Shown piece by piece: positions 44,550 to 53,767 of a stretch of 64,000 nucleotides of DNA; the first letter of the stretch is position 1, and every line of letters starts with the position of its first letter. The notes below the pieces were generated by a model. That model saw only the letters and a program-made list of their open reading frames with translations, was not told where the DNA came from and did no database searches. Source of the stretch: an uncultured Bacteroidia bacterium (GTDB lineage: Bacteria > Bacteroidota > Bacteroidia > Bacteroidales > UBA932). The position numbers and the translations under genes were made by a program. The stretch covers positions 62,001 to 126,000 of the forward strand of contig CACZMF010000015.1 of assembly GCA_902782225.1 (NCBI GenBank), given 5' to 3'.

Positions 44550-45130
44550 GCGGAGCTTTCGGCACCATTATCCAGATAGGCGACATCCTTGTGTCCGAGG
44601 ACGTGGTGCAGGAGTACTTTGCCTGCGACTACGAGTCCTGCAAGGGGATCTGCTGCATAGAGGGCGACGCCGGCGCGCCGCTCCAGGAGCGGGAACTGCC
44701 CGGGCTCGAACGGGATTACCCGCGCTACTGCGGCGAGATGCTCGAAGCCGGGCGCGAGGCGGTCTCGCTCAACGGATTCTTCGAAATCGACCCCGAGGGA
44801 GACCTGGTCACGCCGCTGGTGCCCGGCTCCTCGGCCTGCGCCTTCGCGCACTTTCGCGACGACGGCTCATGTCTCTGTGCCATAGAGAAATGCGGCTGCA
44901 CCAAGCCCGAGTCCTGCTCTCTGTATCCGGTGCGGGTGACCCGCTTCAAGGGCGGCGGCCTGGCCCTGAACCTCCACAAGTGGGACATCTGCCGCTGCGC
45001 CTTCGAGAAGGGCCGACGCGAAGGCATCCGCGCCTACCAGTTCCTCCGGAAGCCCCTCACCGACGTCTTCGGCGCCGACTTCTACTCCGCCCTCTGCGCC
45101 GCCGCCGACCACATCCTCGCCAGCAAGTAG
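44546..45130 (+). CDS. DUF3109 family Cys-rich protein
   Basis: 194 residues. The family pattern is clear: IQIGDILVSEDVVQEYFACD, then C-x4-CKGICC, a mid-chain CAFAHFRDDGSCLCAIEKCG and TKPESCSLYPVRV. The many cysteines suggest a metal or iron-sulfur site, related to the YkgJ-type 'CxxCCxxC' proteins, but no function is established. It overlaps the M16-like gene by 4 bases. No signal peptide, so it is cytoplasmic. Confidence 0.85.
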   Translation: MSGAFGTIIQIGDILVSEDVVQEYFACDYESCKGICCIEGDAGAPLQERELPGLERDYPRYCGEMLEAGREAVSLNGFFEIDPEGDLVTPLVPGSSACAFAHFRDDGSCLCAIEKCGCTKPESCSLYPVRVTRFKGGGLALNLHKWDICRCAFEKGRREGIRAYQFLRKPLTDVFGADFYSALCAAADHILASK

Positions 45131-45174
45131 CGCCGCCAGCGAGCCCCGCGGCCGTGGGAAGGGCGGCCATTATC

Positions 45175-46614
45175 TCACGCTGAGACCTTGGAAAGGATGT
45201 CGCGCCGGTAGGTGAGCGACAGGCATACGGTGCGGGCGGCGAGATGCACGAAATAGGCCGCCAGCAGCACGTGAAGGCAGATGTCCGCCGCCGTTCCGGC
45301 CGCCACCATTCCAGCCGCCGAAGCGCCGTCGGCCCCCGTCAGCGCCGCGCCGCCGCCAAGCCAGCGCCAGCCGAACCAGGTGGCGAAAAAGCCCAGCAGG
45401 GCCACGGCCATCGAGAGGAAGAGGCTCCGGGAGGCGGTGGCGCCCAGATAGATGCCGTCCCAGGTGAAGGCGGCGCAGCCGAGCGGCGGCATCACGAGCA
45501 GCCACGGCAGGAAGCGCCGGCAGGTCTCCACGACGGCGTCGTCGGATGTGAACAGGCGCACCAGCGGCTCTCCGGTGAGCGCGTATCCACCGATAGAAAG
45601 CACCGCTATGCTCATGCTCCACACAAACACGTAACGCACTGTCTTTCGCAGCATTACCCTATCCTGCGCCCCGATGAAACGCCCCGACAGCGCCTCGCCG
45701 GCGTAGGCGAACCCGTCCGTGAAATAAGAGAAAATCATCAGCAGCTGCATCATGATCGAAGAGCACGCCAGCAGCACGTCCCCGAACGCCGAGGCGATGA
45801 TGGTGTAACCCATGTAAATGCCCGTGAAGCACAGCGAACGCCCCAGCAGGTTGCCGTTCATTTTCAGGAACGGCACCATGTTTCGCGCCCGCAGCAGCTC
45901 AGCGGCGTCCTCCCGCCGCACGGTGCCGAGCACGTGGCGGTACTTCCTGAAACACACGGTGATAGCATACGCCAGACCCGCATACTGGGCCACCAGCGTG
46001 CCCGCCGCGATGCCGTCGAAGCCGATGCCGCCCCACCCGAAAATGCCGAAGGTCAGCACGACCGACGCCCAGATGTTGGTGATATTGACCACCAGGTCCG
46101 TCCACATCGAGCTCATCGAGTCCTGCATCCCCACGAACCAGCCGCGGAACACCATCAGCCCCAGGGTGGCCGGAACCGCCCAGATGCGCACGCTGAAGTA
46201 GCGCAGGGCCAGTTCACACACACGCGGCGTGGCGCTTACGACCAGCAGTCCGAGCCTTGCCAGCGGCCGCTGCAACACCAGTATCAGCAAGGCCACCGCC
46301 GCGGCAAATGCCAGCCCGCGGAAGAAAATGTCGGCACACTCCCTCCGGTTCTCGCGCCCGAAGGCCTGCGCCGTGAGCCCGCCGGTGCCCGTGCGGAGGA
46401 AGAAAAAGTTCCAGTAGAGAAGGTTCAGCAGCATGGCGCCCACGCTGATGCCGCCTATGAACACGGCAGAGCCGCCGTCGGCATCGACAAGGTGGCCGGC
46501 GAGGGCCGTGTCCACCATCCCCACCAGCGGGACGGTGAGGTTCGCCAGGATGCTGGGCACCGAAAGGCGCAGGATTTCCCGGTTGAGCGCGCTGTCTGAC
46601 AGAATGTGTTTCAC
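45175..46614 (-). CDS. MATE family efflux transporter (DinF-like)
   Basis: 479 residues from a GTG start. About 12 hydrophobic helices in two homologous halves. MATE hallmarks are LSVPSILANLTVPLVGMVDT, TALAGHLVD and FLRTGTGGLTAQAFGREN near the start, typical of the DinF branch. These proteins expel cationic drugs or organic compounds using a sodium or proton gradient. The substrate cannot be told. Divergent from the dehydrogenase at 46674. Confidence 0.88.
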   Translation of the reverse strand: MKHILSDSALNREILRLSVPSILANLTVPLVGMVDTALAGHLVDADGGSAVFIGGISVGAMLLNLLYWNFFFLRTGTGGLTAQAFGRENRRECADIFFRGLAFAAAVALLILVLQRPLARLGLLVVSATPRVCELALRYFSVRIWAVPATLGLMVFRGWFVGMQDSMSSMWTDLVVNITNIWASVVLTFGIFGWGGIGFDGIAAGTLVAQYAGLAYAITVCFRKYRHVLGTVRREDAAELLRARNMVPFLKMNGNLLGRSLCFTGIYMGYTIIASAFGDVLLACSSIMMQLLMIFSYFTDGFAYAGEALSGRFIGAQDRVMLRKTVRYVFVWSMSIAVLSIGGYALTGEPLVRLFTSDDAVVETCRRFLPWLLVMPPLGCAAFTWDGIYLGATASRSLFLSMAVALLGFFATWFGWRWLGGGAALTGADGASAAGMVAAGTAADICLHVLLAAYFVHLAARTVCLSLTYRRDILSKVSA

Positions 46615-46622
46615 GTTGGACG

Positions 46623-46630
46623 CAAAATTA
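46623..46630 (-). promoter_or_regulatory. -7 element for the MATE gene
   Basis: TAATTTTG on the minus strand, ending 8 bases before the GTG at 46614, again very close to the start codon. Confidence 0.45.
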
Positions 46631-46673
46631 AAAAATGTTTCCTAAATTCGCAGGACAATTTCTATCATTTACG

Positions 46674-47696
46674 ATGAAAGCACTTAATCTCCACGCCGTC
46701 GGCGACCTGCGCTATGAAGAGGTTCCCGATCCCATCCGCCAGGAAGGCGAAGTCCTGTTGAAAATCAAGGCCTGCGGCATCTGCGGCAGCGATATCCCCC
46801 GCATATTCAAGAAAGGCACATACCATTTCCCGACCATCCCCGGGCACGAGTTCTCGGGCGAAATCATCGACGCCGACAAGCCGGAGCTCATCGGGAAGAA
46901 GGCGGCGGTATTCCCGCTGCTACCCTGCCGGAAATGCGCTTCCTGCCAGGTGGGTGAGTATGCCCAGTGCAGCGACTACGACTACTACGGGTCCCGCCGT
47001 GACGGCGCCTACGCCGAGTATCTGGCCGTCAAGGAATGGAACCTCGTGCCTTTCGAGGGCATCAGTTATGAGGAAGCGGCGATGTGTGAGCCCGCAGCCG
47101 TGGCGCTCCACGCCGTCGGCCTGGCCGACATCAAGATCGGCGACACCGTGGCGGTGTTCGGCGCCGGCCCCATCGGTATGATGCTGGCTTTGTGGTGCAA
47201 GGCCTCGGGCGCCGCAAAGGTAATCCTCTGCGACATCGACCCGGCCAAGGTGGAATTTGCCGCGAAGATGGGCTTCGACGCCGTGAACAGCGCGCAGACC
47301 GATGCCGCCGAATATATAAAGGAAGCCACCGGCGGGCGCGGGGCCGATGCCTGCATAGAAGGCGCCGGCGCCACCCAAACCTGGGAAAGCTGCATCAAGG
47401 CGGTCAGGAGCTTCGGACACGTGGTCTGCATGGGCAACCCATTCGGCGACATGACCCTCACCCAGGGCACCTACAGCCAGCTCCTGCGCAAGCAGCTGAC
47501 CATACGCGGCACCTGGAACAGCTCCTACAACGACGCCCACAACGACTGGCGCACCGCCCTGGACGCCATCACCAAGCACATCGTGGACGTTCGCCCGCTC
47601 ATCACCCACCGTTTCGCCCTGAAGGACTACAAGCAGGCCTTCGACATGATCCTCGCCCGCAAGGAGTTCTACAGCAAGGTGATGTTCGTGGACTAG
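46674..47696 (+). CDS. zinc-dependent alcohol dehydrogenase, GatD-like
   Basis: 340 residues from the ATG at 46674. The upstream in-frame ATG lies before a -7-like TAAATTCG, and family homology starts here. Catalytic zinc ligands Cys37 (GICGSD) and His58-Glu59 (GHEFSG). Structural zinc cysteines 85, 88, 91 and 99 (C-RK-C-AS-C). The Rossmann motif GAGPIGMM binds NAD. Best fit is the galactitol-1-phosphate 5-dehydrogenase group of medium-chain dehydrogenases. No gat or sugar genes are next to it, so the substrate is uncertain. Confidence 0.8.
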   Translation: MKALNLHAVGDLRYEEVPDPIRQEGEVLLKIKACGICGSDIPRIFKKGTYHFPTIPGHEFSGEIIDADKPELIGKKAAVFPLLPCRKCASCQVGEYAQCSDYDYYGSRRDGAYAEYLAVKEWNLVPFEGISYEEAAMCEPAAVALHAVGLADIKIGDTVAVFGAGPIGMMLALWCKASGAAKVILCDIDPAKVEFAAKMGFDAVNSAQTDAAEYIKEATGGRGADACIEGAGATQTWESCIKAVRSFGHVVCMGNPFGDMTLTQGTYSQLLRKQLTIRGTWNSSYNDAHNDWRTALDAITKHIVDVRPLITHRFALKDYKQAFDMILARKEFYSKVMFVD

Positions 47697-47725
47697 TGGC
47701 AAATATCAGTTTTTGTGAAAAAATT

Positions 47726-47756
47726 TTTGGTGTTTAGAAAAAACGTAGTATATTTG
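47726..47756 (+). promoter_or_regulatory. promoter of tRNA-Gly, full consensus
   Basis: TTTG (47726-47729), 19 bases, then TATATTTG (47749-47756). This is the complete Bacteroidetes -33/-7 pattern, the best match in the window. The tRNA begins 11 bases later. Confidence 0.8.
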
Positions 47757-47766
47757 CAGTCCCAAT

Positions 47767-47842
47767 GCGGAAATAGCTCAGTTGGTAGAGCGCAACCTTG
47801 CCAAGGTTGAGGTCGCGGGTCCGAGCCCCGTTTTCCGCTCCA
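47767..47842 (+). tRNA. tRNA-Gly (GCC)
   Basis: 76 bases. The acceptor stem GCGGAAA pairs with TTTCCGC. The D arm carries GCTCAGTTGGTAGAGC. The anticodon arm CAACC-TTGCCAA-GGTTG gives anticodon GCC. The T arm is GCGGG/CCCGT-like with GTCCGAGC. Discriminator T and an encoded CCA end at 47842. The U discriminator and GCC anticodon both fit glycine. Confidence 0.95.
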
Positions 47843-47846
47843 AAAA

Positions 47847-47876
47847 GGCCTTCCAGATATCTGGAGGGCCTTTTTT
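47847..47876 (+). terminator. terminator of tRNA-Gly
   Basis: GGCC-TTCCAGA (47847-47857) pairs with TCTGGA-G-GGCC (47860-47870), followed by six T. A strong intrinsic terminator directly after the CCA end. Confidence 0.9.
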
Positions 47877-47922
47877 CGTGCATCTCGCCGCACGCTACGG
47901 GGGCGCGGAAAGCCTGCTACCG

Positions 47923-48549
47923 CTACTTGCGGTTGTCGAGGATCTTGACGCCGGGGTAGTCGGAGGGGTTGAAAGTCACCAGTGATTCGGAGACGCCGAA
48001 GGCGATGTCCCGCATAGTGAGGGTGATGCCGGACACGGTGGCCCGCAGGCTGACGGGATAGTAGCTGCCCTTGGCCACTACCAGATCCATAGACTTCGGA
48101 GCGTCCTTGTCGCGGTTGGACCGGAGCTTGCGGCAGAGCAGGTACCAGGCGTCGTCGGTCTCATCCTTCAGGATGATCTCGTAGCCTTCGATGATGCCGC
48201 TGAACATTGCCGCGTCGCCGTCGGTGCTGGATTTATCAGACACGGTCCAGTCCTTGATCTCCACCTGGTTCTTGTCGGAATCATAGACCCACTGGGACTT
48301 GCCGTCGGTCCACGTGACCATCGCCACGCCCATCAGGTCGGCCTCGACGCGGGCCTTGTCGCCAAGGGTGTAGGACCTCGAGACCATCGAACCCACGATG
48401 GGCATCTTGACCTCGATCACGAGTGAAACCCCCTCTTTTTCGTGTTCCTTCATCACGTCGTCCATCCGCGCCACTATCTCCTGCGGGGTCTGGGCCAAGG
48501 CCGCAACGGCAGCGAAAAGGGCCAGAATGAATGTTGCTGTCGCTTTCAT
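47923..48549 (-). CDS. LolA-like outer-membrane lipoprotein carrier
   Basis: 208 residues. Signal peptide (MKATATFILALFAAVAALAQ). LolA-type fold pattern: PQEIVARMDDVMKEHE, then KARVEADLMGVAMVTWTDGK, SQWVYDSDKNQVEI, a Lys-Gly strand YYPVSLRATVSGITLTM, and the end ITFGVSESLVTFNPSDYPG (near match). LolA carries lipoproteins across the periplasm; this may be LolA itself or a paralog. It follows the cysteine desulfidase gene with 1 base between, so they share a message. Confidence 0.65.
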   Translation of the reverse strand: MKATATFILALFAAVAALAQTPQEIVARMDDVMKEHEKEGVSLVIEVKMPIVGSMVSRSYTLGDKARVEADLMGVAMVTWTDGKSQWVYDSDKNQVEIKDWTVSDKSSTDGDAAMFSGIIEGYEIILKDETDDAWYLLCRKLRSNRDKDAPKSMDLVVAKGSYYPVSLRATVSGITLTMRDIAFGVSESLVTFNPSDYPGVKILDNRK

Positions 48550-48550
48550 A

Positions 48551-49834
48551 TTATTGCTTATGGGTCATTATGTCAAGGACCATCTTGTCGGTCTCACGCA
48601 TACCGAGGGAGCCGAGGCGGGTGAGGTTGTGGATGCAACGGTCCACGTCGTCCTCTATCAGGCCCTCCACGCAGCTCACGGAGTGGTTCTGGACGGCCAG
48701 CATGGCGCTGAGCACAGCCGTGGACACTCCGCTGCTCACCTTCAGGGCGCAACTGGGCTTGGCTCCGTCGCACACCATGCCGGCAAGGTTGGCAATCATA
48801 TTCTTCACGCTCGCGGCCACCTGCTCGTAGCCGCCGCCCATCAAGAAGGTGAGGCCGCAGCTGCTGCCGGTCGACGCCACCACGCAGCCGCACAAGGCGC
48901 TCAGGCGTCCGAGGCTCTGCTTGATGTAGATGGCGGTCAGGTGGCTGAGCACGAGGGCGCGCGTCAGCTCCTCCTCGGTGTTGTGGTTCTCTCGCGCGAA
49001 GACCACCACCGGGAGCGTGGCCGCGATGCCCTGGTTGCCGCTTCCGGAATTGCTCATCACCGGGATCATCGCCCCGGCCATACGGGCGTCGCAAGCGCTT
49101 GACGTTGCGCTGATTATGTGGCTGAAAATAGTGTCTCCGAAAATGCCCTTCCCGAGCGGGCGGGAAAGCGTTTTGCCGAGTTCGTGGCCGTAGTTGCCCT
49201 TCAGCGCCTCCTCGGCGGCCGCTTCGTTGAGGCGGCGGGACTCGTTGATGAATTCTATGTCCTCGAGCGGGGCCGTGGTGGCGAATTCCCAGACGCGGCG
49301 CAGCGTGAGTTCCTCTTCGCGCCCGTCGGCATCCGCCGGCGCTCCGAGCGAAGCGCGCTCGTCCAGCCCCTGGCACGCGGGCCCATCCAGGAAGACCAGG
49401 CGCGTGTGGTCCCTGGCGATGATGGCCCTGGATTCGCGCCCGCCCTCGGAAGAGCAGCGCACGTCGATGTAGAGCACCTCGGCGCTATCCGTGGTAAGGC
49501 CTATCCTGAGCCCGCCGGCGGCAAGCCAGGCCTTCGCCCGCGCCACGGCAGCGGGTGTGCTATCTTTCAGAACTTCAAGCTGATACGAGCTCTTCCCCAC
49601 CAGGGCTCCGAGGGCCACGGCGATGGGAAGGCCGGTCATCCCGGTGCCGGGAATGCCCACACCCATGGCGTTTTTCAGGATGTTGGCACTGAGCTTCACA
49701 TCAATTGCCGAAGGTTCGGCGCCGAGCGCTTCGGTGGCATAAGCGGTGCACAGAGCGACGGCGGCCGGCTCCGTGCAACCCATTGCGGGCACGACCTCCC
49801 GCTTGATAAGGTCGATAATCTGGGCGTTGTTCAT
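48551..49834 (-). CDS. L-cysteine desulfidase family protein (UPF0597/CyuA type)
   Basis: 427 residues from the ATG at 49834; a TTG 9 bases upstream is less likely. The family motifs are GCTEPAAVALC near 20, IPGTGMTGLPIAVALGAL near 60, PVMSNSGSGNQGI near 260, CGCVVASTGSSCGL and NLAGMVCDGAKPSCALK. Conserved cysteines hold a [4Fe-4S] cluster. Members break down L-cysteine to pyruvate, sulfide and ammonia. It is related to iron-sulfur L-serine dehydratase, so serine is a second possible substrate. Confidence 0.85.
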   Translation of the reverse strand: MNNAQIIDLIKREVVPAMGCTEPAAVALCTAYATEALGAEPSAIDVKLSANILKNAMGVGIPGTGMTGLPIAVALGALVGKSSYQLEVLKDSTPAAVARAKAWLAAGGLRIGLTTDSAEVLYIDVRCSSEGGRESRAIIARDHTRLVFLDGPACQGLDERASLGAPADADGREEELTLRRVWEFATTAPLEDIEFINESRRLNEAAAEEALKGNYGHELGKTLSRPLGKGIFGDTIFSHIISATSSACDARMAGAMIPVMSNSGSGNQGIAATLPVVVFARENHNTEEELTRALVLSHLTAIYIKQSLGRLSALCGCVVASTGSSCGLTFLMGGGYEQVAASVKNMIANLAGMVCDGAKPSCALKVSSGVSTAVLSAMLAVQNHSVSCVEGLIEDDVDRCIHNLTRLGSLGMRETDKMVLDIMTHKQ

Positions 49835-49840
49835 TAAATG

Positions 49841-49848
49841 CAAAAATA
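49841..49848 (-). promoter_or_regulatory. -7 element for the desulfidase-LolA operon
   Basis: TATTTTTG on the minus strand ends 6 bases before the ATG at 49834. Predicts a nearly leaderless message. Confidence 0.5.
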
Positions 49849-49879
49849 GAGAACAGATTTCACATTGCCAAAAAATACC

Positions 49880-49887
49880 TATATTTG
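49880..49887 (+). promoter_or_regulatory. -7 element for the spt operon
   Basis: TATATTTG fits TAnnTTTG, 24 bases before the ATG at 49912. Confidence 0.55.
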
Positions 49888-49911
49888 CAAGCTAAAGTAC
49901 TGATACCTGAA

Positions 49912-51102
49912 ATGGAAAAATTATTAAACAAGACCTGCGAGAAATACACATTGGCCGAAGAGGTCAAGGCAAAGGGCATCTACCCCTACTATCGTCCTAT
50001 TTCTTCCGGTCAGGATCCGCTGGTCACAATGGCCGACGGCTCCAAGGTGCTGATGTTCGGCTCCAATTCCTACCTCGGACTTTCCGATGATCCCCGGCTC
50101 AAGGAAGCTGCATGCGCGGCTATCCAGAAATACGGCACCAGCTGCTCCGGCAGCCGTTTCCTCAACGGCACCCTCGACATCCACGAGGAGCTCGAAGAGA
50201 AGCTCGCCCGCTTCGTGGGCAAAGACGAGGCCGTCACCTACAGCACCGGCTTCCAGGTCAACCTCGGAGTCGTGGGCTGTCTGGGATTCAGGGGAGGATT
50301 CATCTTCCTCGACGCTCTCGACCACGCCTGCATCATCGACGGCAGCCGCCTGAGTTTCAGCGAAGTACGCAAGTTCCGCCACAACGACATGGCCGACCTC
50401 GAGAAGAAGCTCTGGCTCACCCCGAGGCACGCCAACAAACTCATCGTCGTGGACGGCGTGTACTCCATGGAAGGCGACCTCGCGCCCGTGCCGCAGCTGG
50501 TCGAACTCTGCGAAAAATACAACGCCTCGCTGATGATAGACGACGCCCACGGCCTCGGAGTCTTCGGCAAGAACGGTTCCGGCACCGCCAGCCACTTTGG
50601 CCTCACCGACAAAGTGGACCTCATAATGGGCACATTCTCGAAGAGTTTCGGCTCCCTTGGCGGATTCATCGCCGGCGACCGCTCCGTCATCGAATACCTC
50701 AAGCACAACTCCCGCTCCCTCATCTTCAGCGCCTCCATGACGCCCGCCGCCGTGGCAGCCGCCAGCAAGGCCCTCGACATCATGCAGGAGGAGCCCGAGC
50801 GCATCGAACACCTCTGGAAGCTCACCGAGCACGCCCATAAGGCATTCAAGGACAACGGATTCGACATAGGCCACACCGAGTCCCCCATCATCCCGCTCTT
50901 CGTGCGCGACACCTTCAAGGCCATGACCATAGTCAAGCTGGCCTACGAAGCCGGCGTGTTCATCACCCCGGTCATCGCCCCCGCCGTGCCCGAGAAGGAC
51001 GTGCTTATCCGCTTCGCGCTGATGGCCACCCACAGCATCGAACAGGTCGACGAGGCCGTCGAAAAACTGACCAAAATCTTCAAGGAACTCGAAGTCTTAT
51101 GA
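49912..51102 (+). CDS. spt: serine palmitoyltransferase
   Basis: 396 residues from the ATG at 49912. A PLP enzyme of the alpha-oxoamine synthase group that condenses serine with a fatty acyl thioester to make 3-ketosphinganine, the first step of sphingolipid synthesis. Sequence features match Bacteroides Spt: FGSNSYLGL, GSRFLNGTLDIHEELE, STGFQVNLGVVGCL, DDAHGLGVFG, and the PLP Lys244 in GTFSKSFGSLGGF. The start MEKLLNKTCEKYTLAEE also fits Spt rather than glycine C-acetyltransferase. It overlaps the SDR gene by 4 bases. Confidence 0.88.
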   Translation: MEKLLNKTCEKYTLAEEVKAKGIYPYYRPISSGQDPLVTMADGSKVLMFGSNSYLGLSDDPRLKEAACAAIQKYGTSCSGSRFLNGTLDIHEELEEKLARFVGKDEAVTYSTGFQVNLGVVGCLGFRGGFIFLDALDHACIIDGSRLSFSEVRKFRHNDMADLEKKLWLTPRHANKLIVVDGVYSMEGDLAPVPQLVELCEKYNASLMIDDAHGLGVFGKNGSGTASHFGLTDKVDLIMGTFSKSFGSLGGFIAGDRSVIEYLKHNSRSLIFSASMTPAAVAAASKALDIMQEEPERIEHLWKLTEHAHKAFKDNGFDIGHTESPIIPLFVRDTFKAMTIVKLAYEAGVFITPVIAPAVPEKDVLIRFALMATHSIEQVDEAVEKLTKIFKELEVL

Positions 51103-51893
51103 TAATCCTGATCACCGGCATCACCTCCGGCTTCGGCCGCGCAATGGCAGAGCGCCTGCACGCCGACGGCCACACCGTCTACGGCACCCACCGCAACGCC
51201 ACTGAATTCATCCCCGGGGTCCGCTACATAAAGGCGGACGCCCAGAACGAGCAGGACTGCGAGGCGGCAGTGAAGCAGGTGCTGGATGCGGAAGGACGCA
51301 TCGACGTGTTCATCAACAACGCCGGCATGGGCATAGGCGGCCCGCTGGAATTCACCTCCCTGGAAGACGCACAGCGCCAGATGGACGTGAACTGGATGGG
51401 CATGGTGCGCTTCCTGCACTGGGTGGTGCCCGCGATGCGTGGGCAGGGCGGAGGTAAAATCATCTGCTTCAGCTCGATAGGCGGCCTGATGGGACTCCCC
51501 TTCCAGGGCCTGTATTCCGCCAGCAAGTTCGCCATCGAGGGCTATTGCGAGGCCCTGCGTCTGGAGACGAAAGCCTTCGGCATCAAGGTGGTCGTGATAG
51601 AGCCGGGCGACTTTGCCACCAACTTCACCGCAAAGCGCAAGAGCGTCTCCGACCCCAGGGCATACGAGGTCTACAAGACCTACGCCAAGTCCCTTGCCAG
51701 CATCGAGCACGACGAGACCTCCGGGCTCAAGCCCGAGTTCCTCGCCTCCAAGATCAGCCGGATAGTGAAGGCCCGCAACCCCCGTTACAACTACATCATT
51801 TCCACGCTGGAGCAGCGCCTGAGCGTGATTCTCAAGGCCATCCTGCCCCCCAGCTGGTTCGCCGCAATTCTGGGAAGCTACTACAAACTATAG
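51099..51893 (+). CDS. SDR oxidoreductase, candidate 3-ketosphinganine reductase
   Basis: 264 residues. Classical short-chain dehydrogenase: TGITSGFG at 6-13 for NAD(P), NNAG near 74, Ser in ICFSSIGG, and catalytic Tyr139-x3-Lys143 (YSASK). C-terminal LILKAILPPSWFAAILGS is hydrophobic and may touch the membrane. It overlaps spt by 4 bases and malQ by 1. The link with spt suggests reduction of 3-ketosphinganine to sphinganine. That is inference; SDR enzymes have many substrates. Confidence 0.75.
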   Translation: MIILITGITSGFGRAMAERLHADGHTVYGTHRNATEFIPGVRYIKADAQNEQDCEAAVKQVLDAEGRIDVFINNAGMGIGGPLEFTSLEDAQRQMDVNWMGMVRFLHWVVPAMRGQGGGKIICFSSIGGLMGLPFQGLYSASKFAIEGYCEALRLETKAFGIKVVVIEPGDFATNFTAKRKSVSDPRAYEVYKTYAKSLASIEHDETSGLKPEFLASKISRIVKARNPRYNYIISTLEQRLSVILKAILPPSWFAAILGSYYKL

Positions 51894-53767
51894 TGAAAAC
51901 CACATTTTCAATACACTACCAAACGCAGTGGGGCGAGAGCCTCTGCGTGGTGCTGCAGGATAAGAAACACCCTATGGAATGGCACGACGGCGCCGTCTGG
52001 ACCGCCACCATCAACGTGTCTGCAGCCGCACTCAAAGACTACTACTACATAGTGATGCGCGACGGCGTGATCGCCCGCAGCGAATGGGAGCACCACAGCG
52101 CCGCAGCCGCGCCCGTGATCGAAGACCACTGGCACGACTGCCCGTTCGAAGGCTGCCCGTTCGTGCGCAGGCACACGGCCGGAATCTTCGACCGCCCGGG
52201 CTTCCGGGGAGCAGGCACCGCCGTGCCCGTGTTCTCGCTTCGCGGCGAGGGCGACTTCGGCATCGGCGACTTCCGCGACCTGCGCCCGCTCGTGGACTGG
52301 GCCGCGGCCACAGGCCAGTGCATCATCCAGCTGCTGCCCGTGGGTGACACTACCCGCCGCGGCGAGTGGAAAGACTCCTATCCCTACAGCCCCATATCCT
52401 CATTCGCCCTCCATCCCCTCTACCTGCGCCTGCAGGAGATCGGAGTGAAGGAAGACGCCGCTTTCCGCCGCGTGCAGAAGGAACTGAACGCGCTGCCGGA
52501 GCTGGACTATCCGAGGGTGTTCAAGGAGAAGATGTCCCGCGTGCGCAAGGCGTGGCAGGACCACGGCGCAAAGGACTGCGGGAGCGCTGCATTCCGCCGC
52601 TTCTGCAAGGCCAACGCCTACTGGCTCGACGAGTACGCCGGGTTCTGCGCCAGGCGCGACTCCAACGAGCCCGACTACTGGCGCTGGATCCAGTGGCACC
52701 TGGACCGCCAGTTCGCGGAAGAGGCCGCCTACGCCCGCAGCAAGGGCGTGCACTTCAAGGGAGACCTCCCCATCGGGGTGAGTGCCGACAGTGCCGACGC
52801 ATATTTCCACCCGCAGCTCTTCAACCTCGACTCGAGCGCCGGCGCCCCGCCGGATTTCTTCAGCGCCGAGGGCCAGAACTGGGGTTTCCCCACCTACAAC
52901 TGGGACGAAATGGCCAGGGACGGCTACGCCTGGTGGAAATCGCGCCTGCGCAAGATGAGCGAGTACTTCGACGCCTTCCGCATCGACCACATCCTGGGAT
53001 TCTTCCGCATCTGGGAGATACCCAAGGAATACAGCAGCGGCTCCATGGGCCACTTCAACCCCGCCATCCCCTACCGCCGCGAGGAAATCGAGGCCATGGG
53101 ACTCCCCCTCGAGGGCCTGTTCCTGCCAGATCCCCGCAACGAAGGGTGCGTGCAGCCGCGCATCCTCCCCGAATCCGCCGGCCTGCCCCAGTGGCAGCAG
53201 GAGAGCTTCGGGGCCATCTACAACGACTTTTTCTACCACCGCAACGATGAATTGTGGCGCCGCAACGCCGAGCGCAAGCTCCCCGAACTGCTGGATGCCA
53301 CCGGCATGCTCGCCTGCGGTGAAGACCTCGGGATGGTGCCCGACTGCGTGCCCGGAGTGATGGAGCACGAGAGCATCCTGTCCCTGGAAATGACCAGCAT
53401 GGACAAGGGACGCCCCTGGCCGGCTCTTGCCGTGTGCGCCACCAGTTCCCACGACATGGCCACGCTGCGCATGCAGTTCGCCGAGGAGAACGGCCGCGAC
53501 ATGGAGCCCTGGGAGGTGCGCCGCGTGCTGTGGGACCATCTGTCCAGCCAGCCCATGCTCGCCATTTTCCCGCTGCAGGACTGGGTGGCCCTCGACGGCC
53601 GCCTGCGCCGCCCCGACTATGAGAATGAACGTATCAACCAGCCGGCCGACCCCGCCCACCACTGGCGCTTCCGCATGCACCTGACCATGGAGCAGCTCCG
53701 CGACGCCACCGGCCTCCGCACCGAGGTCACCGGCCTGCTTAAAGATTCAAACAGATACAACATATGA
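51893..53767 (+). CDS. malQ: 4-alpha-glucanotransferase with N-terminal starch-binding domain
   Basis: 624 residues from a GTG at 51893, chosen because it overlaps the SDR stop and begins a CBM20-like domain (VKTTFSIHYQTQWGESLCVV). The GH77 catalytic domain has the nucleophile Asp365 (FRIDHILGFFRIWEIP), the acid/base Glu477 (ACGEDLG) and Asp521 (SSHDMATL). It transfers malto-oligosaccharide units. Bacteroidales MalQ usually has two CBM20 domains and about 890 residues. Here only one such domain remains. Confidence 0.85.
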   Translation: MKTTFSIHYQTQWGESLCVVLQDKKHPMEWHDGAVWTATINVSAAALKDYYYIVMRDGVIARSEWEHHSAAAAPVIEDHWHDCPFEGCPFVRRHTAGIFDRPGFRGAGTAVPVFSLRGEGDFGIGDFRDLRPLVDWAAATGQCIIQLLPVGDTTRRGEWKDSYPYSPISSFALHPLYLRLQEIGVKEDAAFRRVQKELNALPELDYPRVFKEKMSRVRKAWQDHGAKDCGSAAFRRFCKANAYWLDEYAGFCARRDSNEPDYWRWIQWHLDRQFAEEAAYARSKGVHFKGDLPIGVSADSADAYFHPQLFNLDSSAGAPPDFFSAEGQNWGFPTYNWDEMARDGYAWWKSRLRKMSEYFDAFRIDHILGFFRIWEIPKEYSSGSMGHFNPAIPYRREEIEAMGLPLEGLFLPDPRNEGCVQPRILPESAGLPQWQQESFGAIYNDFFYHRNDELWRRNAERKLPELLDATGMLACGEDLGMVPDCVPGVMEHESILSLEMTSMDKGRPWPALAVCATSSHDMATLRMQFAEENGRDMEPWEVRRVLWDHLSSQPMLAIFPLQDWVALDGRLRRPDYENERINQPADPAHHWRFRMHLTMEQLRDATGLRTEVTGLLKDSNRYNI

